Assembly: GCA_037140715.1 (NCBI GenBank)
Contig: JBAXDX010000056.1
Span: 1-18,645, forward strand
Direction: 5' to 3'
Origin: JAUZPB01 sp037140715
GTDB lineage: Bacteria; Bacteroidota; Ignavibacteria; Ignavibacteriales; SURF-24
Length of the DNA: 18,645 nucleotides
Position 1 is the first letter of the stretch; each line of letters begins with the position of its first letter. The notes beneath the pieces are model-generated. The model did no database searches, was not told where the DNA came from, and saw only the letters and a program-made list of their open reading frames with translations. Below are positions 7,442 through 15,188 of this stretch, piece after piece. Position numbers and translations under genes: made by a program.

Positions 7442-7660
7442 ATGGATTTTGCACACTTAGCAGCAGGATTGGGCGCGGGTTTAACAGTTATAGGCGGAGC
7501 TTTAGGTATTGGCAAATTAGCAAGCGCGGCCATGGAGGCAAGTGGCCGTCAGCCTGAGGTTCTAGGAGATATCAGAACTTCAATGATTATTGCCGCAGCT
7601 CTTATTGAGGGTATTTCATTGTTTGCTTTGGTAATCTGTATTTTACTGGCTTTGAAGTAA
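7442..7660 (+). CDS. atpE: F-type ATP synthase subunit c
   Basis: The ring-forming proteolipid, 72 residues with two membrane helices and a polar loop (RQPE at 36-39). Helix 1 shows the glycine-rich packing face (AAGLGAGLTVIGGALGIG). The ion-carrying carboxylate in helix 2 is E56 (ALIEGIS). Aligning on RQPE, the positions that bind sodium in Na+-type rings (a glutamine in helix 1 and Ser-Thr right after the glutamate) are I23 and G57-I58 here, so proton coupling is predicted. A strong Shine-Dalgarno precedes it; 61 nt separate it from atpF. Confidence 0.97.
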   Translation: MDFAHLAAGLGAGLTVIGGALGIGKLASAAMEASGRQPEVLGDIRTSMIIAAALIEGISLFALVICILLALK

Positions 7661-7721
7661 TTTCATTGAGAGTTCTTTTTACTTCATGTAACCCAAATAC
7701 TAATTTTACAAGGGAATCTAA

Positions 7722-8270
7722 ATGCTGGCTGTGATAAATTTTGCTCTTGTGCTTCTTCAGGAAGCCGGGGAGCATAAGGGGGGACTATTAGATGTAAATC
7801 CCGGACTGATTTTCTGGACGGCGATTACATTTATCTGTCTTCTGCTTATATTAAAGAAAGTTGCCTGGAAACCGATACTTCACGCTTTGGATGAACGCGA
7901 AACTTTTATCCGTGAGTCAATTGAAAAAGCGGAAAAGGCAAGGACAGAAGCAGAGAAGCTACTGGCTGAAAACCAGGCAAGCCTGGCAAAGACTGAGGAA
8001 AAAGCACAAAAGATAATCACTCAGGGGAGAGTATTTGCCGAAAAGCTGAAAGAGCAGATACTTAGCGCAAGCAAAGCCGAGTCAAAGAAAATGATCGATG
8101 ATGCAACCAGCGAAATCAAACGCAAAAACGCTGAAGCTTTTGAGTCTTTGAAGAGTGAGGTGGCAATGATTGTTGTCCAGGCTACTGAAAAGATATTAAG
8201 GGAAAATCTCGATAAGGAAAAACAGATAAATATAGTTAATAAATTTATTGATGAATTACCTAAGAACTGA
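7722..8270 (+). CDS. atpF: F-type ATP synthase subunit b
   Basis: The peripheral stalk subunit, 182 residues. One membrane helix (about 28-46, NPGLIFWTAITFICLLLILKK) is followed by the conserved KPILHALDERE segment and a long charged, alanine/glutamate/lysine-rich helix (about 60-165) that would dimerise as a coiled coil. The N-terminal 20 residues before the helix form a short extension. A purine-rich AAGGGA lies before the ATG. Only 2 nt separate it from atpH. Confidence 0.95.
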   Translation: MLAVINFALVLLQEAGEHKGGLLDVNPGLIFWTAITFICLLLILKKVAWKPILHALDERETFIRESIEKAEKARTEAEKLLAENQASLAKTEEKAQKIITQGRVFAEKLKEQILSASKAESKKMIDDATSEIKRKNAEAFESLKSEVAMIVVQATEKILRENLDKEKQINIVNKFIDELPKN

Positions 8271-8272
8271 TT

Positions 8273-8827
8273 ATGAGTAATCTGAATATTGCGAATCGTT
8301 ATGCTACTGTGCTGATGAAACTTACAGAAGAGCGCAATTCGTTTGATACTGTTTCAGACGATATTGAGCTGATTAAAAAAACACTTGGCAACTCAAAGGA
8401 ACTGCTTGTGGTTTTACATAGTCCGGTTATCCCGTCAAAGACTAAATATTCCATATTGACAGAGCTTTTTGAGAGTAAGGTCAGCCGGGACTCGCTTGAG
8501 TTTGTGCAGTTTATTGTTGATAAGAACAGGGAGGAACTGTTGCTTAACATAGTCAGGCGTTATCTTGAGTTGCGCGACCAGCATTTAGGTCTGATAAATG
8601 CCGATATATACAGCGTGCTTGAGCTTGAGGAAGAGCAGAAAATAAAATTAAAAAGCAGGCTTGAAGAACTTACACAGAAGAAAGTAAGGCTCAGTTATTT
8701 CATTGATACAAAGATTATAGGCGGCTTTATCATAAAGATAGAAGACACAATTTATGACGCTTCGCTTAGGCGTCAGCTTGAATTATTAGAAAAACGGTTA
8801 TTAAGCGGGAACCTGATATTAAACTAA
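8273..8827 (+). CDS. atpH: F-type ATP synthase subunit delta
   Basis: Subunit delta joins the peripheral stalk to the top of F1. The 184-residue protein has the family's N-terminal helical domain (IANRYATVLMKL near the start, then SPVIPSKTKYSIL around 46-58) and the C-terminal segment KIIGGFIIKIEDTIYDASLRRQLELLEKRL, which matches the conserved GG-hydrophobic-D-IDxS pattern. Spacing to atpF (2 nt) and atpA (27 nt) fits one operon. Confidence 0.95.
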   Translation: MSNLNIANRYATVLMKLTEERNSFDTVSDDIELIKKTLGNSKELLVVLHSPVIPSKTKYSILTELFESKVSRDSLEFVQFIVDKNREELLLNIVRRYLELRDQHLGLINADIYSVLELEEEQKIKLKSRLEELTQKKVRLSYFIDTKIIGGFIIKIEDTIYDASLRRQLELLEKRLLSGNLILN

Positions 8828-8854
8828 TGGTCGGACAAATAAAAGGGAATAAAG

Positions 8855-10420
8855 ATGGCAGAAGTTAGACCTGATGAAGTATCTGCAATACTGCGCAAGC
8901 AGCTTGCGGGCTTTGACAATGAGGTTGATATATATGATGTCGGTACAGTTCTTCAGATAGGCGATGGAATTGCACGTGTATATGGCTTGTCAAAAGTTAT
9001 GGCAGGCGAACTGGTGGAATTTCCAAATGATGTATATGGAATGGTATTAAATCTTGAGGAAGACAGCGTTGGCTGTGTTATTTTCGGTGATTATACTCTT
9101 ATTAAGGAAGGCGACACAGTAAAAAGGACAAAGAGAGTAGCCTCGTTTCCTGTTGGGGATGCAATGTTAGGCAGGGTGGTAAATCCGCTCGGTGTTCCAT
9201 TGGACGGTAAGGGGCCTGTTCACACCGAACAGTTTCTTCCAATTGAAAGGAAAGCTTACGGCGTAATAGCGCGTCAGCCCGTTAAGCAGGCACTCCAGAC
9301 CGGCATAACAGCTATTGATGCTATGATTCCTATCGGGCGTGGTCAGAGGGAGCTTATTATTGGTGACCGTCAGACGGGTAAGACTTCCGTTGCTATTGAT
9401 ACGATTATCAATCAGAAACGTACGCATACAAAGGAATCTATGGAGAACGGCATAAGACCCGTTTACTGTATTTATGTTGCTATTGGACAAAAAAGCTCGA
9501 CAATAGCCCAGGTTGTTGCAAAACTTCATGAACAGGGAGCAATGGACTATACAACGGTAATTGTGGCATCTGCATCTGACTCCGCTCCGCTCCAGTTTAT
9601 ATCTCCTTATTCGGGAGCTACGATGGGAGAATATTTCAGGGATAATGGCAAAGATGCTCTTGTAATTTACGATGATTTGTCCAAACAGGCGGCTGCTTAC
9701 AGAGAGCTTTCGCTTCTGCTTAGAAGACCGCCAGGGCGGGAAGCTTATCCGGGCGATGTTTTCTATTTACACTCAAGACTTTTAGAGCGTGCCTCAAAAT
9801 TGAGCGATGCTGAAGGTGGCGGAAGCTTAACGGCTCTCCCAATTATCGAAACTCAGCAGGGCGATGTATCGGCATACATTCCTACTAATGTTATTTCTAT
9901 TACTGACGGTCAGATATACCTTGAGCCAAACCTGTTTAACGCAGGTGTAAGACCGGCTATCAACGTAGGTATCAGCGTATCCCGCGTAGGTGGCAATGCT
10001 CAGAATAAGGCAATGAGAAAAGTCGCTGGTTCTCTTAAGCTTGATTTGGCACAGTACCGCGAACTTGAATCATTTGCAAAGTTCGGTTCCGATCTTGATA
10101 AAGCTACGCAGAAGACACTCTCAAAAGGTGCCCGCCTTGTAGAACTTTTAAAGCAGGGATTGTATCAGCCGGCACCTGTTGAGAATCAGATTGTAAGCGT
10201 ATTTATCGGCACAAACGATTATCTTGAAACAATCAGAATAGATGATGTAAAGCGTTTTGAGAAGGAATTTATTGAGTATGTCGAACTTAAATACAATGAT
10301 ATTTTTGAAAAAATACGTATTGAGAAAGCCTTAAGCGATACAATTATTAATAGTATTAAGAAGGTGGCAGAAGAATTCCTGCCAAAGTTTAAGAGGAGCG
10401 AATCAGTAGCTTTGGTTTAG
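8855..10420 (+). CDS. atpA: F-type ATP synthase subunit alpha
   Basis: The non-catalytic nucleotide-binding subunit of F1, 521 residues, a normal length. The P-loop GDRQTGKT is at 170-177. Other landmarks are ALVIYDDLSKQAAAYRELSL, the RRPPGREAYPGDVFYLHSRLLERA block, and the alpha/beta family signature PAINVGISVSRVGG. The alpha-type GDRQTGKT (rather than the beta-type GGAGVGKT) separates it from atpD. An AAAAGGGA sequence precedes the ATG. It is followed by atpG; atpD and atpC are absent from the window. Confidence 0.98.
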   Translation: MAEVRPDEVSAILRKQLAGFDNEVDIYDVGTVLQIGDGIARVYGLSKVMAGELVEFPNDVYGMVLNLEEDSVGCVIFGDYTLIKEGDTVKRTKRVASFPVGDAMLGRVVNPLGVPLDGKGPVHTEQFLPIERKAYGVIARQPVKQALQTGITAIDAMIPIGRGQRELIIGDRQTGKTSVAIDTIINQKRTHTKESMENGIRPVYCIYVAIGQKSSTIAQVVAKLHEQGAMDYTTVIVASASDSAPLQFISPYSGATMGEYFRDNGKDALVIYDDLSKQAAAYRELSLLLRRPPGREAYPGDVFYLHSRLLERASKLSDAEGGGSLTALPIIETQQGDVSAYIPTNVISITDGQIYLEPNLFNAGVRPAINVGISVSRVGGNAQNKAMRKVAGSLKLDLAQYRELESFAKFGSDLDKATQKTLSKGARLVELLKQGLYQPAPVENQIVSVFIGTNDYLETIRIDDVKRFEKEFIEYVELKYNDIFEKIRIEKALSDTIINSIKKVAEEFLPKFKRSESVALV

Positions 10421-10478
10421 TAAGAAGTCATCTTATAACAGATAAAATATAAATAATCAGACCAGCTTCGCATAAAAT

Positions 10479-11372
10479 ATGGCCACATTAAGAGACATTA
10501 AAAGAAGAATAGTTGGCGTTAAGAGTACGCAGCAGATTACAAAGGCAATGAAGATGGTTGCGACGGCGAAATTGCGCCGTGCGCAGGATAACATGATCAA
10601 TGCCCGCCCTTATTCAAAGAAAATAACCGAAGTATTAACAAATCTTCTTAAACAGAGCAGCGACTTAAATAATCCTTTACTTACCGAAAGGGAAGTAAAG
10701 AATATTGCGGTTGTTGTATTAACTTCAGACCGCGGACTCTGTGGCAGCTTTAATATGAATATCCTCCGTGAGGCTGCAAATCTTATTCATGGTAAATATG
10801 AAAGTCTTAACAATTCAGGCAATCTTTTTGTTTACTGCCTTGGCAAGAAGGGCTGTGATTATTTTACAAAGGGGAATTATAAAATATCAGGTCAGTATCC
10901 TGGTATTTTTTCCAGTCTTAAATTTCAGACAGCCTCAAATCTTGTAAATGAACTGCGGCACCGGTTTCTGAATAATGAAATTGATAAGGTTCTTGTGGTA
11001 CATAATGAATTTAAGTCAGTAATGCAGCAGAATCTGGTAATTGAGCAGTTCCTGCCGGTTCCAAAAACTCAGGATGAGAAAATTGAGAATGGCGGAAAGG
11101 GAAACAAAACAGATTGTATTTATGAGCCGGATGCAAAGGCAATCATTAATAACCTGCTTCCAAAACATCTTAATAGTCAGATGTGGAGAATGCTTCTTGA
11201 GTCTTATGCTTCTGAACTTGGAGCCAGAATGACAGCCATGGATATGGCTACAGAGAATGCTAAAGAGATGATAAGAACATTACAGTTGCACTATAATAAA
11301 GTCAGACAATCATCAATTACTAAAGAAATTCTCGAAATCGTAAGCGGAGCAAACGCGCTCAAAGCCGGTTAA
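10479..11372 (+). CDS. atpG: F-type ATP synthase subunit gamma
   Basis: The central rotor shaft, 297 residues, slightly longer than the E. coli protein. Both ends, which form the rotating coiled coil, are well conserved: residues 1-36 (RDIKRRIVGVKSTQQITKAM, then KMVATAKLRRAQ) and the last 65 (ELGARMTAMDMATENAKEMI, then NKVRQSSITKEILEIVSGA). The middle has a low-similarity lysine/glycine-rich stretch (about 205-215) likely to be a surface insertion. It is 58 nt after atpA and is the last gene of the operon; beta and epsilon are not next to it. Confidence 0.97.
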   Translation: MATLRDIKRRIVGVKSTQQITKAMKMVATAKLRRAQDNMINARPYSKKITEVLTNLLKQSSDLNNPLLTEREVKNIAVVVLTSDRGLCGSFNMNILREAANLIHGKYESLNNSGNLFVYCLGKKGCDYFTKGNYKISGQYPGIFSSLKFQTASNLVNELRHRFLNNEIDKVLVVHNEFKSVMQQNLVIEQFLPVPKTQDEKIENGGKGNKTDCIYEPDAKAIINNLLPKHLNSQMWRMLLESYASELGARMTAMDMATENAKEMIRTLQLHYNKVRQSSITKEILEIVSGANALKAG

Positions 11373-11383
11373 GAGAAAACTTG

Positions 11384-11414
11384 TTGTAATAATTAATTAA
11401 TTTTGTTAAATTTG
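11384..11414 (+). promoter_or_regulatory. Bacteroidota-type promoter upstream of ffh
   Basis: TTG at 11384-11386 and TAAATTTG at 11407-11414 match the -33/-7 consensus, again with a spacer of exactly 20 nt. The -7 element ends 14 nt before the ATG at 11428, identical to the promoter at 4649-4679, and there is no Shine-Dalgarno in the short leader. Confidence 0.7.
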
Positions 11415-11427
11415 CTCTCATTTTAAC

Positions 11428-12771
11428 ATGGCATTTATGTTTGAAGACCTAACAAATAAGTTTGAAACGGCATTAAAGAAAATAAGCGGTCAGGGCAGAT
11501 TAACTGAAAGCAATATTTCCGATAGTTTACGTGAAATCAGGCGTGTTCTTTTAGATGCTGACGTTAATTATAAAGTTGCAAAAAAATTTATTGATGATGT
11601 AACTGTAAAGGCTGTTGGTAAAGAGGTATTAAACTCTATTACACCTGGTCAGCTGATTACAAAAATTATATATGATGAACTTGCCCAACTGATGGGAGGC
11701 AGCCAGACAGAACTTACGCTTAACGGCTCCGGCGTTACAGTAATTTTAGTAGTTGGTCTGCAGGGTTCTGGTAAAACTACTTTCTGTGGTAAACTGGCTC
11801 GTTTATTAAAATCAAGGAATAGAAAAGTTTTACTTACGGCGGCTGATGTTTATCGTCCTGCCGCTGTTGAGCAGTTAAAGCAGCTTGGATTACAGGTTAG
11901 TGTTCCGGTATTCTCAGCGGAGCATAAGGATGCAGTAAAGATTGCTCAGGACTCAGTTGTATGGGCAAAGGAAAACGGGCTTAATACTGTAATTATAGAT
12001 ACAGCCGGACGTCTTCATGTCGATGAAGAAATGATGAACGAAGTCGATGCGATAAAGCGGGTGGTTAAGCCGGATGAAAGTCTTTTTGTGGTTGACTCGA
12101 TGACGGGGCAGGATGCTGTAAACTCCGCAAAGGCATTCCATGAAAGAATAAATTATGACGGAATTGTACTGACAAAGCTTGACGGTGATACAAGAGGCGG
12201 TTGTGCACTTTCGATTAAGGCGGTAGTTGACAGACCGATTAAGTTCGTAAGCCTTGGCGAAAAGCTTGATTCTCTTGAAGTATTTTATCCCGACAGGATG
12301 GCTTCAAGGATACTTGGCAAGGGAGATGTAATCTCGCTTGTGGAAAAGGTGCAGGAACAATACAATGAGAAAGATGCTGAAGAAATCGAGAAGAAACTTC
12401 GTGAAAACAGGTTCGATTTTGAGGATTTCTTAAAACAGATAAAGATGATTAAGAAGATGGGCTCTCTTAAGTCTATTTTAGGTATGATACCGGGGCTTGG
12501 TTCACAGATTAAGAATGCGAATATTGATGAGAAGGAATTTGTTAAGGTAGAGGCGATTATTCAATCGATGACAAGAGAAGAAAGACGCACTCCTAAAATA
12601 TTAAACGGCAACAGGCGTAAAAGAATTTCACGTGGTAGTGGCACAACGATTCAGGATGTAAACAGGCTGATTAAGCAGTTTGCTGAAATGCAGAAAGTAA
12701 TGAAAATGCTTAATGCCGGAGGCGGAAAGAAATTTCCCTTTATGAATAATAAAAATTTTAAGTTAAATTGA
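11428..12771 (+). CDS. ffh: Signal recognition particle protein Ffh (SRP54)
   Basis: The GTPase that, with SRP RNA, binds signal sequences on ribosomes and docks at FtsY on the membrane. The 447 residues hold an N domain (about 1-90), a GTPase G domain (about 100-295) with the P-loop GLQGSGKTT (110-118), DTAG (191-194) and TKLDGD (249-254), and a methionine-rich M domain (about 320-447) with the RNA-binding stretch SRGSGTTIQDVNRLIKQF. All GTPase motifs are intact. It is the first gene after a promoter and leads into rpsP after 37 nt, a common arrangement. No SRP RNA gene was recognised nearby. Confidence 0.97.
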   Translation: MAFMFEDLTNKFETALKKISGQGRLTESNISDSLREIRRVLLDADVNYKVAKKFIDDVTVKAVGKEVLNSITPGQLITKIIYDELAQLMGGSQTELTLNGSGVTVILVVGLQGSGKTTFCGKLARLLKSRNRKVLLTAADVYRPAAVEQLKQLGLQVSVPVFSAEHKDAVKIAQDSVVWAKENGLNTVIIDTAGRLHVDEEMMNEVDAIKRVVKPDESLFVVDSMTGQDAVNSAKAFHERINYDGIVLTKLDGDTRGGCALSIKAVVDRPIKFVSLGEKLDSLEVFYPDRMASRILGKGDVISLVEKVQEQYNEKDAEEIEKKLRENRFDFEDFLKQIKMIKKMGSLKSILGMIPGLGSQIKNANIDEKEFVKVEAIIQSMTREERRTPKILNGNRRKRISRGSGTTIQDVNRLIKQFAEMQKVMKMLNAGGGKKFPFMNNKNFKLN

Positions 12772-12794
12772 TATATAATAAAAGAAATATAATT

Positions 12795-12799
12795 GGAGG
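12795..12799 (+). promoter_or_regulatory. Ribosome binding site for rpsP with TTG start
   Basis: GGAGG lies 9 nt before a TTG start codon at 12809. This supports TTG as the real start, since the protein begins at the conserved S16 N terminus (AVKLRLRRMGKK). Confidence 0.8.
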
Positions 12800-12808
12800 A
12801 ACAAAAAC

Positions 12809-13255
12809 TTGGCAGTTAAGTTAAGATTAAGAAGAATGGGTAAAAAAAGACAACCGGTTTATAAAGTTGTAGCTGCTGATGCCCGCGCTCCCAGAGATGG
12901 CAAATTTTTAGAAGCAATTGGAATTTATAATCCTAAATCCGATCCCGCTACTATCGAAATTAAGGAAGACAGAGCATTATACTGGCTGGGCGTTGGCGCG
13001 CAGCCAACAGATACTGTCAGAAGTCTCCTGAGCAAAAAAGGCGTTCTGCTTAAAAAAGAATTAATTGGTCAGGGACTTTCTGAAGCTGAAGTCGGTTCAA
13101 AGATGGAAGCCTGGGGAAAACTTAATGAAGCCAAATTTAGTTCAAAAAAGACAGAGAATAAAAAAATAGAAAAAACTTCAGTTAAAGAAGAACCTAAGGA
13201 AGTTATTGCAGAGGAAGTAAAGAGTACTACTTCCGATGAAAATCCGGGTGAGTAA
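12809..13255 (+). CDS. rpsP: 30S ribosomal protein S16
   Basis: A small-subunit ribosomal protein that helps 16S rRNA folding. The S16 domain covers about residues 1-82 (VKLRLRRMGKKRQPVYKVVA, then DARAPRDGKFLEAIGIYNP). The protein is 148 residues, clearly longer than the 80-90 usual in many bacteria. The extra C-terminal part includes a conserved-looking helical piece and then a low-complexity Lys/Glu-rich tail (about 110-148). Extended S16 tails are also known in Bacteroidota. Translation starts at TTG with a strong Shine-Dalgarno. An 80-nt gap precedes khpA. Confidence 0.96.
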   Translation: MAVKLRLRRMGKKRQPVYKVVAADARAPRDGKFLEAIGIYNPKSDPATIEIKEDRALYWLGVGAQPTDTVRSLLSKKGVLLKKELIGQGLSEAEVGSKMEAWGKLNEAKFSSKKTENKKIEKTSVKEEPKEVIAEEVKSTTSDENPGE

Positions 13256-13335
13256 TTAATTTAGTTTTGCTTATCGGGGATTTTTATACGCTAATCCAGT
13301 ACTCGTTGTAGCTCTAATTGAAAGAGAGGTAATAA

Positions 13336-13569
13336 ATGAAAGAATTCATTGAATTTATTGCGAAACATCTGGTTGATAATCCCGATGGCGTTTCTATTGA
13401 AGAAAAAATACTTGATGATGAAAAATTAATTATTTATTTAAAGGTTAGCCCTGAAGATATTGGTAAGGTAATTGGAAAGCAGGGGAGGACTGTCCAGGCT
13501 ATGAGAACTTTACTAACCGCAGTTGCTGCAAAGTATGGCAAACGCGTGATAATTGAGGTTTTGGATTAA
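13336..13569 (+). CDS. khpA: KH-domain RNA-binding protein KhpA
   Basis: A single-KH-domain protein of 77 residues. The RNA-binding GxxG loop is GKQG at 47-50 (VIGKQGRTVQAMRTLL), followed by the final helix and strand (KYGKRVIIEVLD). KhpA proteins bind RNA, often with KhpB, and in some bacteria affect cell division and ribosome maturation. The place between rpsP and rimM is highly conserved among bacteria. AGAGGT at 13325-13330 gives a fair ribosome site. Confidence 0.92.
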   Translation: MKEFIEFIAKHLVDNPDGVSIEEKILDDEKLIIYLKVSPEDIGKVIGKQGRTVQAMRTLLTAVAAKYGKRVIIEVLD

Positions 13570-13577
13570 TTAAGCGG

Positions 13578-14108
13578 TTGTATTTTGTCGTGAATGAATA
13601 TTTTTTAGTAGCAGAGATTAAAACCATTTTTAATAAAAATGGTTTTTTGTCTTTGATATCGCATTCTGATGAACCTGAAAGGTTCCTGAGTCTCCGTAAG
13701 GTTTATATTGAAATCTTTGGGGATATGAAGGAGTTTATGGTAGAGAAGGTAGTTCCTGTTAAGAATTACTTCACCATCAAGTTTGTAAATTTCAACAGCG
13801 ATCAGGATGTTGATTTTTTTGTTGGTAAAAGAATTTATGTCGATAGTGAAAATCTGGTTAAACTTACAGAAGATACTTTTTTTATTCATGATTTAATCGA
13901 CAGCAGGGTCTTTGCGGAGGGCAAACCCGCAGGCATTCTTAAAGATGTTATTAAGCTTCCTTCAAATGATGTATATGTAATTCATGATCTTTCCGGTAAG
14001 GAGTTTTTGGTTCCTGCCGTTAAAGATTATGTCGAAAGTTTTGATAAAATAAATAAAACGCTGAATCTGAAACCAGGCTACAATATATTTGAAAATGATG
14101 AGGATTGA
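13578..14108 (+). CDS. rimM: Ribosome maturation factor RimM (divergent)
   Basis: RimM helps the 30S head mature by binding S19. The 176-residue reading has an N-terminal barrel (about 5-85) and a C-terminal PRC barrel (about 98-170; FIHDLIDSRVFAEGKPAGIL, then NDVYVIHDLSGKEFLVP and YVESFDKINKTLNL), which is the clearer part. The usual N-terminal G-x-HGI-G-E motif is degraded to AEIKTIFNKNGFLSL, so the call leans on the PRC domain and on its place between khpA and trmD. The start is uncertain: TTG at 13578 or GTG at 13590 (four residues shorter), both without a good Shine-Dalgarno. A perfect 12-bp hairpin with a T-run lies inside the first 25 codons. The end overlaps trmD. Confidence 0.82.
   Translation: MYFVVNEYFLVAEIKTIFNKNGFLSLISHSDEPERFLSLRKVYIEIFGDMKEFMVEKVVPVKNYFTIKFVNFNSDQDVDFFVGKRIYVDSENLVKLTEDTFFIHDLIDSRVFAEGKPAGILKDVIKLPSNDVYVIHDLSGKEFLVPAVKDYVESFDKINKTLNLKPGYNIFENDED
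13620..13648 (+). terminator. Terminator-like hairpin inside the start of rimM
   Basis: A perfect 12-bp inverted repeat, AAAACCATTTTT (13620-13631) and AAAAATGGTTTT (13635-13646), with a 3-nt loop and six T in a row (13643-13648). It has the shape of a weak, AT-rich intrinsic terminator or pause site but lies within coding sequence. It could lower expression of rimM, trmD and rplS relative to rpsP and khpA; this is inference. Confidence 0.4.
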
Positions 14109-14778
14109 TATAATATCTGCAGTGCCGGATTTACTTAACAGTCCGCTTCAGACAAGTATAATTAAAAGATCCCGGGATTTTCAGAAAGTTGAAATAAACG
14201 TGCATAATCTAAGAGATTATACACATGATAAACATAAAGTTATTGATGATAAGCCATTTGGCGGGGGAGCGGGTATGCTCCTGAAGCCGGAGCCGTTCTT
14301 TGAATGTATCGAATCTTTGAAAAGCCGGCGCGAATATCAGCATATCATTTATAGTTGTCCTAAAGGGAAAATATTTAACCAGCGGATGGCTAACCGGTTT
14401 TCAATTGCTGAAAATATAATTATAATAGCCGGGCATTATAAAGGTATTGACGACCGTGTGCGTGAGGCATTTGCTACTGATGAAGTATCAATCGGTAATT
14501 TTGTTCTAAGCGGGGGAGAACTGCCTGCCCTTATTATTGTCGATGCTATCGTAAGACTTATTCCCGGAGTTTTAGGAGATGCTGAATCAGCTCTTAGCGA
14601 CTCATTCCAGGATGGCGATGTTGTAGAGCCTCCATATTATACAAGACCGGCAAATTATAAGGGAATGAAAGCGCCGGAAGTGTTGCTTTCAGGGAATTTT
14701 AAGAAGATTGAGGACTGGAAGAAAGACCAGTCACGAGTTTTAACTGAAAAATGGAAAAAAATAAATAGTCTGGAGTAG
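14098..14778 (+). CDS. trmD: tRNA (guanine-37-N1)-methyltransferase
   Basis: TrmD methylates G37 next to the anticodon with S-adenosylmethionine, preventing frameshifts. From the ATG at 14098 (MRIDIIS) it has 226 residues; ATG at 14095 or TTG at 14089 are possible earlier starts. The SPOUT trefoil-knot motifs are present: KPFGGGAGM (52-60), AGHYKGIDDRV (111-121), SIGNFVLSGGELPALIIVDA (131-150), R153 and the catalytic aspartate D168 in SDSF, then PPYYTRP. Usual CGxYEG and LSPQG read AGHYKG and SCPKG here, modest deviations. It overlaps rimM by 11 nt, so translation is likely coupled, and is followed by rplS after 7 nt. Confidence 0.96.
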   Translation: MRIDIISAVPDLLNSPLQTSIIKRSRDFQKVEINVHNLRDYTHDKHKVIDDKPFGGGAGMLLKPEPFFECIESLKSRREYQHIIYSCPKGKIFNQRMANRFSIAENIIIIAGHYKGIDDRVREAFATDEVSIGNFVLSGGELPALIIVDAIVRLIPGVLGDAESALSDSFQDGDVVEPPYYTRPANYKGMKAPEVLLSGNFKKIEDWKKDQSRVLTEKWKKINSLE

Positions 14779-14785
14779 AAAAAAA

Positions 14786-15133
14786 ATGGATAACTTGAAA
14801 GAATTTGTCGCGGATCAATTTAGAACCGACCTGCCTGTTTTTAATGCCGGCGATCATATCCGCGTTCATGTAAGAGTAATCGAAGGCGATAAAGAAAGAA
14901 TTCAGCCATTCGAAGGCGATGTAATCAGTATCAGAGGTGCCGGTATCAGCAAAACTTTTACTGTTAGAAAAATCTCAAGCGGTGTTGGCGTTGAGAGAAT
15001 CTTCCCTTTGAATTCACCTAAGATTGCTAAGATTGAAGTACTTAAACTGGGCGATGTAAGAAGGGCTAAGTTATTCTACTTAAGAGGTCTTTCAGGTAAA
15101 GCTGCGAGAATTAAGACAAAATCTTCAAAGTAA
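14786..15133 (+). CDS. rplS: 50S ribosomal protein L19
   Basis: A large-subunit protein at the 30S-50S interface. The 115 residues match the family throughout: FNAGDHIRVHVRVIEGDKER, then IQPFEGDVISIRG, then RKISSGVGVERIFPLNSP and a basic end (RRAKLFYLRGLSGKAARIK). GGAG at 14772-14775 serves as ribosome site. It is the last gene of the ffh-to-rplS unit and is followed within 20 nt by a strong terminator. Confidence 0.97.
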   Translation: MDNLKEFVADQFRTDLPVFNAGDHIRVHVRVIEGDKERIQPFEGDVISIRGAGISKTFTVRKISSGVGVERIFPLNSPKIAKIEVLKLGDVRRAKLFYLRGLSGKAARIKTKSSK

Positions 15134-15151
15134 TTCTTTATTTGGTTATAT

Positions 15152-15175
15152 AAGCCGCCACAAGGCGGCTTTTTT
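15152..15175 (+). terminator. Intrinsic terminator after rplS
   Basis: A perfect 8-bp GC-rich stem (AAGCCGCC at 15152-15159, GGCGGCTT at 15164-15171) with an ACAA loop, ending in a run of T to 15175. It closes the ffh-rpsP-khpA-rimM-trmD-rplS unit. The next gene starts only 13 nt beyond, so its expression would depend on readthrough or a promoter I cannot see. Confidence 0.92.
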
Positions 15176-15188
15176 ATGGCATTATACA

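Noticed and set aside
13262..13269. TAGTTTTG matching TAnnTTTG between rpsP and khpA
   Set aside because: The -33 position 20 nt upstream reads AAA rather than TTG, so there is no second element.
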